From the NCBI GenBank assembly GCA_041749015.1, contig JBGTCD010000134.1:1-64000 (forward strand): DNA of 64,000 nt. Direction: 5' to 3'. The notes under the pieces were generated by a model that did not search any database, was not told where the DNA came from, and saw nothing but the letters and a program-made list of their open reading frames with translations. Source of the DNA: JBGTCD01 sp041749015 (GTDB lineage: Bacteria > Bacteroidota > Bacteroidia > Cytophagales > Cyclobacteriaceae). Positions 1 to 7,851 of the stretch are shown here, piece after piece (position 1 is the first letter of the stretch; each line of letters opens with the position of its first letter). The position numbers and the translations under genes were made by a program.

Positions 1-1643
1 ATGCTACCAAACTCCACTACATTAAGGCCATGATGTGCAGCGCAACCGCCAATGGTAGCCACCACATAATAGAACCCCGCCGAGTCGATAGTAGTCGTAG
101 CGCCCGGCCCCGGCTGGTTGGACCATTGAAACTGGGGAGTCCCGCCGCCTGAGCCTTCAGCTGTGATAGTAAAAGGAAATTCATCAGGACAAAGGGTGGT
201 ATCTGATGGGATGGTAAACTGGAATTCGAATGGATTGATTGTGACAGTAGCGGGGAAAGATTCCATGCTACCGTCAAGAAAGGCATTTAAAGTAACGTTA
301 TAAGTGCCAGGCTGGTCGTAGGTAAAAATTGGATTAAGAGCATTGGAGGTTTCACCATTCAAATCAAAATCCCATCGAACACTATCCGGTGGCGGTACGA
401 TTTCAGAAAAGAAAACCACAGGGTTATTGGCACAAGCACCTTCGAAAGTAAAGCTCACACTGAGCATTGGGTCGATAGGTGGCAAAAATGAAGGGAAGTG
501 CCTGCCTTGAAAATCAAGGGTACCCAATGGATTCAATTCATAATCGATCAGGCCTGGCAATGAATCGGGCTCATTGATCCTCCCCAGATTAAAAGCACCT
601 CCTGATAAAAATAAATGATAAATATTCCCATCGGGTGCTAGTTTAAGTCCGTAACTTTCTTCTGGGGCTGGGTTAAGCAAAGCCTGAGGATCGGGATCAG
701 GGTCACTTAGGTCCACCTGGAATAAATTTCCATTCCCGCCATTACCTTTTCTGCTTATATAAAGAAAATTTCCCGATGGAGCCCATTCAGTGGCTGATAC
801 GGAAGGGTCAGTACCATCATCAAATCCGGTATTAAGTAAAATCCGATCCTGGGTCAGTTCCCCTGTACTCAGATCAATGTCCAGAATCAGCACATTTCTG
901 TTGGCTGAGGCTGGTGCTACGGCGATTTTATTGGACCCCGGATGATAATTCAGGTGGTTGGCCACCAGATCAAATCCAAGGTCATTAAAGACCGTGGTGG
1001 TGAATGTGCCGGTGCCATCTATCTCCGTGACCCGGTAGTCGTTGGTGCCATGAATATGAGTAATAAGCCAGAACCCATCCCGGTCTTCATTGGCAATAGC
1101 CAACATCCCGGGCGAAGTATTATTCAGGTCCGGCAAGGCTACTTCCTTGACAGTGCCTATATCACCGGTGGCAGGTTCAGGAAAGGCTGCATTTCCCAAA
1201 AGATTACGTTCTACAATGCTGTGGGCAACACTCCCGCCTGCACCGACTGCCCCCGAATTGGTGAAAATATAAAAATGCCCTTGCTGACCGGGTACGGCAG
1301 TAACAGCCACCGGCTGGGCTGCGGCGGTATTACCACTCAACCCTCCACCATTCGGCATAAGATCATGATAAATATCATATACATTTGCCCCGTCTGTATA
1401 GAAAATAAGGTTGCCTGTTACAGGGTCTGTGCCCACCGCACTACCCGCATTTCCAAATGGTGTAAATTGATCATTAGTGATCGCAGGTTGATTGTTGCCT
1501 CTGTCAAACAGGATGGCATTCTGGCTGTTTCCAAAAAACCAGTTATGATTGGATAGTCCCTGTCCTGAAAGATTAAGAGCAACTAGCAACAGTAAACATA
1601 CTCCGGGAATCCCAATTCTCACTTTAAAACTATTGTGGGGCAT
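1..1643 (-). CDS. Secreted propeller/PKD protein, probable T9SS cargo (C-terminus outside window)
   Basis: An uninterrupted reading frame runs leftward from an ATG at 1643 off the window edge, giving 547 complete codons without a stop. The N-terminus is a signal peptide (hydrophobic VCLLLLVALNLSGQG, about residues 13-27). Residues about 30-370 start with HNWFFGNSQ and contain repeated segments such as FWLITHIHG, LNYHPGSNKIAVAP and SGNFLYISRKG, which read as beta-propeller blades. Residues about 390-460 form a PKD-like domain (VRWDFDLNGE, then FTYDQPGTYNVTL). An Ig-like segment follows (TLCPDEFPFTI, then GFYYVVATIGGC). Proteins of this design in Bacteroidota usually end in a gliding-motility-associated (type B) T9SS sorting domain; that end is not visible here, so the secretion route is inferred. 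The divergent porP/sprF gene fits this reading. Confidence 0.85.
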   Translation of the reverse strand, partial: MPHNSFKVRIGIPGVCLLLLVALNLSGQGLSNHNWFFGNSQNAILFDRGNNQPAITNDQFTPFGNAGSAVGTDPVTGNLIFYTDGANVYDIYHDLMPNGGGLSGNTAAAQPVAVTAVPGQQGHFYIFTNSGAVGAGGSVAHSIVERNLLGNAAFPEPATGDIGTVKEVALPDLNNTSPGMLAIANEDRDGFWLITHIHGTNDYRVTEIDGTGTFTTTVFNDLGFDLVANHLNYHPGSNKIAVAPASANRNVLILDIDLSTGELTQDRILLNTGFDDGTDPSVSATEWAPSGNFLYISRKGNGGNGNLFQVDLSDPDPDPQALLNPAPEESYGLKLAPDGNIYHLFLSGGAFNLGRINEPDSLPGLIDYELNPLGTLDFQGRHFPSFLPPIDPMLSVSFTFEGACANNPVVFFSEIVPPPDSVRWDFDLNGETSNALNPIFTYDQPGTYNVTLNAFLDGSMESFPATVTINPFEFQFTIPSDTTLCPDEFPFTITAEGSGGGTPQFQWSNQPGPGATTTIDSAGFYYVVATIGGCAAHHGLNVVEFGS

Positions 1644-1737
1644 GCGAAAAAAATTATTTATTTAATAACTATTAATTCGACGTTACGATTGTGTATCCAT
1701 CGAATATTTTGATATTACTGAGCTAATTTATACAAAT

Positions 1738-1754
1738 AACGTCAAATTGACGTT
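1738..1754. promoter_or_regulatory. Perfect palindrome in divergent intergenic region
   Basis: AACGTCAAATTGACGTT has two perfect 8-base arms around a central A. It lies in the 199-base gap between the leftward secreted-protein gene (start 1643) and porP/sprF (start 1843). A further GACGTT half-site is present near 1679. The size and position suit an operator shared by the divergent genes; no regulator is known. Confidence 0.4.
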
Positions 1755-1842
1755 GGTGAAATCAACTATTATGCATTATTTTCGGTTTTTGTTTGAAACT
1801 ACACCGACCAATAGCTAAATAGAGCGGTGAAAACAAGACAGG

Positions 1843-2901
1843 ATGCGGAGACATATCTTTATTCTTTTCCTATTTATTCTTTGGGTTCCTCAAATGGTAA
1901 CTGCCCAAGATCCGCAATTCTCTCAATTTTATGCGGCACCACTTTACCTTAATCCGGCCTTTGCAGGTAATACCCAGCAAACCCGCGCCGGGTTAAACTA
2001 CAGGAGTCAGTGGCCGGCGATAGATGCCAATTTTGTTACCACCTCCGTGTATCTGGATCATTTCATTGATGACAAGAATAGCGGTATTGGGCTGCTTATC
2101 ATGAGGGATCAGGAGGGCCTGGCTGGCCTGCAGTCTACTTCGGTAGCTCTTCAATATGCCTACCAGCTTTACCTTTCTGACAAAATCACATTCCGGCCCG
2201 GATTTCAAGCAGCATTTTATCATCGGAATGTAAATTTTGACCGCCTTACTTTCGGAGACCAGTTTGATCCGGCTACCGGCACCTTGATCAACCCCAGTAC
2301 CGCAGAGACGTTTGACACCGGATTGAACCGAAGTTTCCTGAGCCTTGCTGCCGGGGGAGTCTTTTATTCCAGCAATGCTTGGCTTGGATTTGCTGCTCAT
2401 CATATGAATACCCCAAATCAGTCCATCATTGATGAAGATAATGCGCTACCTTTAAAACTTTCAATTCATGGTGGGTACAAATTCATGCTTAAGCCGGGCG
2501 TGATCGGCTCCGGCCTTTTTGCCCAACAATCAGAAAGAAGCATAAGTCCAACTTTTCAATATAAGACACAGGGACCATTTGACCAGCTTGATATGGGATT
2601 GTACTTTACTTTTGAGCCGATAATTTTTGGTACCTGGTACCGGGGCCTTCCTTTTAAAGACTTTGAAGGGTTCAATAATAATGAAAGCATTGTAGTGTTA
2701 TTGGGATTCACCCGGAAGATCCCTAAGGGCAAAAGCGGAGTGGAAATCCTGAATATTGGATATAGCTATGATATTACCATTTCTAAATTAGGCCCTGGCA
2801 GCGGTGGTGCCCATGAGTTCTCAATATCCTATGCCTGGCCTACAGGGGATCCCCGGAAGCCTTCCAAGAATGTAATGCAGATACCCTGCCCTGATTTTTA
2901 A
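1843..2901 (+). CDS. PorP/SprF family type IX secretion membrane protein
   Basis: 352 residues, the usual size for the family. A signal peptide (residues 1-21, ending VTAQD) is followed by the family hallmark DPQFSQFYAAPLYLNPAFAG, then GLNYRSQWPA and a beta-rich barrel with alternating hydrophobic strands to the C-terminus. PorP/SprF proteins sit in the outer membrane and help T9SS type B cargo reach or stay on the surface; SprF is needed for SprB in gliding flavobacteria. The divergent neighbour is a probable cargo protein, which fits the usual pairing of one PorP-like protein with one large secreted protein. Start chosen at the ATG directly before the signal peptide. The family assignment is firm; the specific cargo is inferred. 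Confidence 0.93.
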   Translation: MRRHIFILFLFILWVPQMVTAQDPQFSQFYAAPLYLNPAFAGNTQQTRAGLNYRSQWPAIDANFVTTSVYLDHFIDDKNSGIGLLIMRDQEGLAGLQSTSVALQYAYQLYLSDKITFRPGFQAAFYHRNVNFDRLTFGDQFDPATGTLINPSTAETFDTGLNRSFLSLAAGGVFYSSNAWLGFAAHHMNTPNQSIIDEDNALPLKLSIHGGYKFMLKPGVIGSGLFAQQSERSISPTFQYKTQGPFDQLDMGLYFTFEPIIFGTWYRGLPFKDFEGFNNNESIVVLLGFTRKIPKGKSGVEILNIGYSYDITISKLGPGSGGAHEFSISYAWPTGDPRKPSKNVMQIPCPDF

Positions 2902-2911
2902 ATCTTTTTTT

Positions 2912-4159
2912 ATGAGTCCCAATATGATTTTGATGCTGATAATGGGTATTCTCATTATTGGTTTTTTAATTGATAATTATCTGGAATGGATCAATCTCAA
3001 AGCGCAACGGAAGGAGCTTCCGGATGAAGTTTCTGACTTTTATGAAAAAGACCAATATTTTAAATCAATCGCTTATCAAAATACCAGAACCAGATTTTCA
3101 TTTATTACCGGAACCTGGAGCTTTTTATTGATTATTGGGATGCTGGGTTTTGGAGGCTTTGGCTGGCTCGATGAATTTTTAAGGGCATACATTGAAACTG
3201 AGATATTGATCTCTTTGGCTTTTTTTGGAATTTTAATGATTGGAGCTGATCTCTTGAGTTTGCCATTTCAATGGTACAGCACTTTCGTGATTGAAGAACG
3301 ATTTGGATTTAATAAGTCAACTTTAGGCCTGTTTGTTACAGATAAACTTAAAGGATGGCTGCTAACCATCGTTATTGGAGGTGGGCTTTTGTACCTGTTA
3401 GTGTGGCTGATAGAATCAATGGGTCCGGAGTTTTGGATTTGGTTTTGGTTGGCAACCATAGGTTTTATGTTGGTGATGAATATGTTTTACACCACTCTGA
3501 TTCTGCCGTTGTTCAATAAACTTAAGCCACTGGAAAGTGGGAGCCTTCGGGATAAAATAGAGGCTTATTGCAAGGAGGTAGATTTTCCACTGACTAATGT
3601 ATACGTTATAGACGGGTCCAAAAGGTCTTCAAAGTCCAATGCATTTTTTTCAGGATTTGGAAAGAAAAAAAAGATCGTGCTCTATGATACACTGATTAAT
3701 AATCACACAGAAGAAGAGTTGGTATCAATTTTGGCCCATGAGGCAGGCCATTATAAGAAAAAACACATCATCTCTGGGTTGGTAGTAGGGGTATTACAAA
3801 CTGGCCTGATGTTATTCGTATTGTCCTTAATGGCTTTTAGTCCGGAATTGTCTTATTCCCTGGGCGGGTCAGGGTTGACCTTTCATCTGAGCCTACTTGG
3901 ATTTGCAATCCTGTATGCACCGGTGTCTTCGTTACTTGGCTTGCTGATGAACATTGTGAGCAGGAAGCACGAATTTCAGGCCGATCATTTTGCCGCCACC
4001 ACCTACGATCCTGAAGCCTTAAAAAATGCTTTAAAAAAGCTATCAGTGAGTAATTTGAGCAATCTGTTCCCACACCCTGCATATGTGTTTTTTCATTACT
4101 CACATCCGCCCCTGCTGAAACGACTGGCAGCTATTTCCCAAACTGCTAAAGAAAGTTAA
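2912..4159 (+). CDS. M48 family (Ste24/CAAX-type) membrane zinc metalloprotease
   Basis: 415 residues with several membrane helices (residues about 5-22, 68-90, 100-122, 150-170, 178-200, and a pair after the active site). The zinc motif is HEAGH at about residue 275 (LVSILAHEAGHYKKKH). The third ligand region is EFQADHFAA at about 353. This is the layout of Ste24-type CAAX peptidases, which in bacteria act as membrane-protein quality-control endopeptidases; the actual substrate is unknown. The start lies 10 bases after the porP stop, so the two may be co-transcribed. The 3' end overlaps the 3' end of convergent gpsA by 14 bases. Confidence 0.92.
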   Translation: MSPNMILMLIMGILIIGFLIDNYLEWINLKAQRKELPDEVSDFYEKDQYFKSIAYQNTRTRFSFITGTWSFLLIIGMLGFGGFGWLDEFLRAYIETEILISLAFFGILMIGADLLSLPFQWYSTFVIEERFGFNKSTLGLFVTDKLKGWLLTIVIGGGLLYLLVWLIESMGPEFWIWFWLATIGFMLVMNMFYTTLILPLFNKLKPLESGSLRDKIEAYCKEVDFPLTNVYVIDGSKRSSKSNAFFSGFGKKKKIVLYDTLINNHTEEELVSILAHEAGHYKKKHIISGLVVGVLQTGLMLFVLSLMAFSPELSYSLGGSGLTFHLSLLGFAILYAPVSSLLGLLMNIVSRKHEFQADHFAATTYDPEALKNALKKLSVSNLSNLFPHPAYVFFHYSHPPLLKRLAAISQTAKES

Positions 4160-5207
4160 TGTCTACATTCAGCGGATAGCGCATCAGGTATTGAAGCGCT
4201 TCCTTAGGCGAGAGTCCCTCAAAAAGTATTCGGTGCATGCTTTCAGTAATAGGGGCCCTGACCTTATAATAGTCAGCGCATTTTTTAGCGATTTTGACGG
4301 TATTGATCCCTTCTGCAACCTCCTCCATACTTTCTATAATGTCATCAAGGGATTCGCCTTGTGCTAGGCGATACCCTACAGTAAAGTTTCTGCTTAAAGG
4401 GCTGTTGCATGTAGCTACAAGGTCTCCAATCCCCGCCAGGCCAATAAAAGCCTTGGGATTGCCTCCCATGGCCTTGCCCAAATAAATCATTTCTACCATG
4501 CCACGGCTGACCAGCAGCCCTTTGGCATTTTCGCCCATACCAAGGCCGGAAAGTGCTCCTGCGGCTATTGCAATAATATTTTTTAAGACTCCTGTGAGTT
4601 CGATTCCAGTTAGGTCGCTGTTGCCATATACCTGAAACCGATCGTTTCTCAAAAGCCTTTGCCCCAAAAGGATGACCTCGTCAAAATGACTTGCGATTAC
4701 CGTAGCAGCAGGCTGAAGCTCCCCAAGTTCTGAGGCCAGGTTGGGACCGGCCATGCAGCCGATTCTTATTACGGCAGTCTCATCCCTGATCACTTCACTC
4801 ATGGTCCTGACCTGCCCCCTGCTTAACGTTTTTGATTTTTCCAGAGATTTTCCTGATTGCAGGTCAAGATCCAATCCTTTGGTGGCATGGATCATGATAT
4901 GGTAAGGGTATAAAAAGGGAGCCATTTTTCGCATCACCTCTCTGAATGCAGAGGAAGGCAGCACAGGAAATATCACCTGGCAGGAGGAAACCACCTGCTC
5001 CAAATCCCCGGTGGCTTCTATATTTGCATGGATTTTATGGCCTTTAAAAACACCACCCTTTTGGATTTCCTTTACAGTATCCGCACTTCTTGCAAATAGC
5101 AATACCCTGTTTTTCTCGGCTAATAGGTTGGCTACTGCCATGCCAAAACTCCCGGCACCTACTACGCCAATAGGCATTTTATTTTTTGAAGTATTTCTCG
5201 AGGTCAT
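4146..5207 (-). CDS. gpsA: Glycerol-3-phosphate dehydrogenase [NAD(P)+]
   Basis: 353 residues, close to the family norm of 330-340. The Rossmann nucleotide-binding motif is at the N-terminus (GVVGAGSFGMAVANLL). The catalytic-domain signatures are present: TGVLKNIIAIAAG with the active-site lysine, GLAGIGDLVATCNSPLSRN, and VAEGINTVK near the C-terminus. The enzyme reduces dihydroxyacetone phosphate to sn-glycerol 3-phosphate, the backbone of phospholipids. The gene overlaps the 3' end of the upstream acyltransferase gene by 29 bases, so the two are probably translationally coupled. The coupling makes sense: one makes glycerol 3-phosphate and the other is a likely user of it. Confidence 0.96.
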   Translation of the reverse strand: MTSRNTSKNKMPIGVVGAGSFGMAVANLLAEKNRVLLFARSADTVKEIQKGGVFKGHKIHANIEATGDLEQVVSSCQVIFPVLPSSAFREVMRKMAPFLYPYHIMIHATKGLDLDLQSGKSLEKSKTLSRGQVRTMSEVIRDETAVIRIGCMAGPNLASELGELQPAATVIASHFDEVILLGQRLLRNDRFQVYGNSDLTGIELTGVLKNIIAIAAGALSGLGMGENAKGLLVSRGMVEMIYLGKAMGGNPKAFIGLAGIGDLVATCNSPLSRNFTVGYRLAQGESLDDIIESMEEVAEGINTVKIAKKCADYYKVRAPITESMHRILFEGLSPKEALQYLMRYPLNVDINFL

Positions 5208-6876
5208 ATCCGTCCATCCTGTTGTGGTAGAAATATAATGTATTTAAATCCTGAGTGATGATATTTCCGGCTTTGTCAAAATGTAATGGCCGCTTTGCAT
5301 GGTACATACCAACATTTTCAATACCAATTTTGATCACCTCGTCAAGGTCTCCTTTTAAATGTTGAGCCACATTGACCTTATTTTTCTTTTTAAGTTTGAA
5401 AACCCTTTTCCTGACCTTTCTAAAATGAATTTTAAATTCTTCGTAAGGAATGAGCAGTTCTTCCTCCGGAATTCTTAAAAAGTTGAATAGGTCCAGCCCG
5501 GGAAATTTTTTTCGCCAGTACTGAAAGGCAATAAAAGCCACCAGATGACTGGCAAATACCCTGTTGTGACGATGAAATTCCTGTACGATTCTGTCGCCCA
5601 GCATCCTGGTATATTCCACCTCCCGCTGTTTATCAATGGTCATTTTGCCATTTTCAATAAAGTAGTGGCTGATATCGAGGACCCTGCCGCTATTATCCAG
5701 GCTATTGCCTTCCTCATCCACATAATTGCCCCATAGGTCCATGGCTTTTCCAATACTTAAGGAGATATCTGAGCCCTTGGTGAAGAACTTCAGTAGGAAG
5801 GAGACCATTTTGTAGGAAGTAGAATACTCATCACTTTCTATATAGTACCGCTCCTGGCCCTCCCGTTTCAAGTGTTCATTAATCAAAGCAGGTGCCTCCA
5901 GCACAAAATTATAGTTGATCACTACAGGCACTACGAAGATTTTTTTACCCCTTTCATCAGGCTTTTCCATAAGGTTGATGCGCTGAGCTTCGAGAGCTGT
6001 GCCAAGCAACCCAAGTTTAAGCTCTGATTCAATTTTTCCCGAACGAGACCGTGTGCCACCCGGGAAAAAAAGGCTGTGCGCACCTTTTTGCAGAGCCAAG
6101 GTGGAATACATTTTTAGGGTTTCCAGATAGATCATGTGTTTTTTGCGCCGATCCACTTTATAGGCGCCCAAACTATTCATGAAGTAAGCCAGGATTTTAA
6201 TATTAAAAAGGTTAAGTCCCGCACCATATATAAATGGTGGCAATCCCAGCACATGGATGACCCAACCAATCAGGATAGAATCCAGGTTACTAAAGTGGGT
6301 GGGTACCATTACTACGGTTCCCTTCTGGGCTAATTTTCGAATCTGCTTGCGGTGCCCGGTGATCTGTATTTTGTCTTGCAAAGAATATTCGTTTCGGAAA
6401 AAAGCCCCAAACCGTTTTACCCGGGTAACATTAAGTAGTCTGGCAAAACCAAATTTTACTATTTCTCTGGTGAGACTATACCAGGTTGATTTGAAGTTTC
6501 CTGCGATTTCATTTGCATATCTATCTACAATTTGCTCCAGGAGTGCATCGGTTTTTAATTTGCTTTCCGGATCATCAGGTCCTATTTCTACCAGGGCAGA
6601 TTTTACTTTCGACCAGAATAATCGTTCATCGTCGGGGTCCACCTTCCAGGGGTTTTCCTGGATCCTCTGCCGCTCTCTGTACAGGGTGAGTTCGAGTTCT
6701 TCTATAAGTTGGACGTGATTGGTGCAGGATTCTTTAACCTTACGGATAGTACCCTGCTTCACCATCTCAATAAACTCCTTCCGGTTTCTGGCCAATTGCA
6801 CCACTGGCCATTCGGAGCGACCTTCGTGGATGGGTTTGAATTTTTTCCTTTTCGGCTTTTCAGCTTTGTTTTTCAT
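5179..6876 (-). CDS. PlsB-like glycerol-phosphate acyltransferase
   Basis: 565 residues. The acyltransferase block begins at about residue 190 with VPTHFSNLDSILIGWVI, the HX4D catalytic motif (HFSNLD). It continues with PPFIYGAGLNLFN (motif II region) and FFPGGTRSRSGKIE (motif III, phosphate binding), then a VVPVVINYNFVLEA segment. The HX4D and GGTRSRSG forms resemble glycerol-3-phosphate acyltransferases of the PlsB type more than the short PlsC enzymes, and the length also fits. The N-terminal 150 residues are charged and helical. Likely role: acylation of glycerol 3-phosphate or a lysophosphatidate at the inner membrane. Its 3' end overlaps gpsA. Whether it acts at the sn-1 or sn-2 position cannot be told from the sequence. 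Confidence 0.85.
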   Translation of the reverse strand: MKNKAEKPKRKKFKPIHEGRSEWPVVQLARNRKEFIEMVKQGTIRKVKESCTNHVQLIEELELTLYRERQRIQENPWKVDPDDERLFWSKVKSALVEIGPDDPESKLKTDALLEQIVDRYANEIAGNFKSTWYSLTREIVKFGFARLLNVTRVKRFGAFFRNEYSLQDKIQITGHRKQIRKLAQKGTVVMVPTHFSNLDSILIGWVIHVLGLPPFIYGAGLNLFNIKILAYFMNSLGAYKVDRRKKHMIYLETLKMYSTLALQKGAHSLFFPGGTRSRSGKIESELKLGLLGTALEAQRINLMEKPDERGKKIFVVPVVINYNFVLEAPALINEHLKREGQERYYIESDEYSTSYKMVSFLLKFFTKGSDISLSIGKAMDLWGNYVDEEGNSLDNSGRVLDISHYFIENGKMTIDKQREVEYTRMLGDRIVQEFHRHNRVFASHLVAFIAFQYWRKKFPGLDLFNFLRIPEEELLIPYEEFKIHFRKVRKRVFKLKKKNKVNVAQHLKGDLDEVIKIGIENVGMYHAKRPLHFDKAGNIITQDLNTLYFYHNRMDGYDLEKYFKK

Positions 6877-6922
6877 ATAAGGACTCTGGAGCAGGATTCA
6901 AATATAAGAAAGAATTCACCGA

Positions 6923-7561
6923 TTAGCTGCTTTTCCATTGATTCCTGATAGATTCCGGGCTGCCAAAAAAGTAAAATCCATGTGGTTTCCCAGGACTGGT
7001 CTGAGTATATTTAATTTCACCGTCGGCATGCACCGGAATAAACGGCCGCATGGAGGCCTGCTCCTGATCGGGAAGCCTATCAACCTGATAGGGCGGGAAA
7101 ACCGGGATAGGTGAGGCCTCAAGATGCTTGTTATTAGTAAAAAATTTTAGCTCGGCTCCTTTGAGGTATTGGACATAAAAGTTCACAAATTCAGAGAAGG
7201 CCACAAGGTTAGGTGCAGGCGCATCGATATTAAAATCAAAAGATTTATAATAGGTCTGTATGGTAAGGATGGGGGAAGGCAGCCATCCTAAATAAAAGAG
7301 CATTAATCCACCGAGCCCAGCCACCAGACCAATCCAGGGATTTATAGTCTGGGAAAACAAAGCCAAAAACATAAAGGAAGCCAATAATCCTCCCCAAACC
7401 AGAGGCAGTACCCGTTGCTTTTCCGTAAGGGCCATGGAGACCACCTGATCTACAGGAAAATCATGTTTCCTCGACCCGTAAACCAGAGTTAGGGCCTCCT
7501 CTGAAATGAAAACCAAATGTTTTTTGTCGTTTTCCTTCCTTAGATAACAAAATGCTACCAT
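6923..7561 (-). CDS. Membrane protein of unknown function
   Basis: 212 residues with two adjacent membrane helices (about residues 55-72 and 78-95, LVWGGLLASFMFLALFS and WIGLVAGLGGLMLFYLGWL). A short N-terminal cytosolic part contains HLVFISEEALTLVYGSRKHDFPVDQVVSM, which resembles a PH-like strand pattern. The C-terminal 110 residues are soluble. I do not recognise a named family. It lies 46 bases upstream of the acyltransferase gene on the same strand and may be first in the same transcript. The ATG start is preceded by an A-rich stretch, and a palindrome lies just upstream. Confidence 0.75.
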   Translation of the reverse strand: MVAFCYLRKENDKKHLVFISEEALTLVYGSRKHDFPVDQVVSMALTEKQRVLPLVWGGLLASFMFLALFSQTINPWIGLVAGLGGLMLFYLGWLPSPILTIQTYYKSFDFNIDAPAPNLVAFSEFVNFYVQYLKGAELKFFTNNKHLEASPIPVFPPYQVDRLPDQEQASMRPFIPVHADGEIKYTQTSPGKPHGFYFFGSPESIRNQWKSS

Positions 7562-7574
7562 TTTTTTAATTTAA

Positions 7575-7592
7575 AATTCGAACTTTCGAATT
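7575..7592. promoter_or_regulatory. Inverted repeat upstream of the membrane-protein gene
   Basis: AATTCGAACTTTCGAATT: two perfect 8-base arms with a 2-base spacer, 14 bases upstream of the start at 7561. It could be an operator for the minus-strand operon (membrane protein, acyltransferase, gpsA). There is no T-run, so a terminator is unlikely. Confidence 0.35.
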
Positions 7593-7851
7593 AACAAAAT
7601 GCCCTTGACTTTAATGGGCCTAATCGAAAATTCTTGCGCAATCTTTGTTTATGGAGTGGATTGAGACTATAATAGACTTAAGCTCTTCTCCCTCTAGAAT
7701 AAGCAAAGGATCAAACAATAAATTTTAATTTATTTCATTACTATTATGTTATTTTTGAATCGGATTAAACGAAGTGAAGGGCCTTGTTAAATTTTATTAA
7801 CCCTCTTATTTGGTCCTGTAACTTATTTTATTCAATTATTGTTGAAAATCA

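Noticed and set aside
942..1556. 204-codon open frame on the plus strand
   Set aside because: It lies wholly opposite the long secreted-protein gene, has no signal or domain, and its composition is that of a shadow frame.
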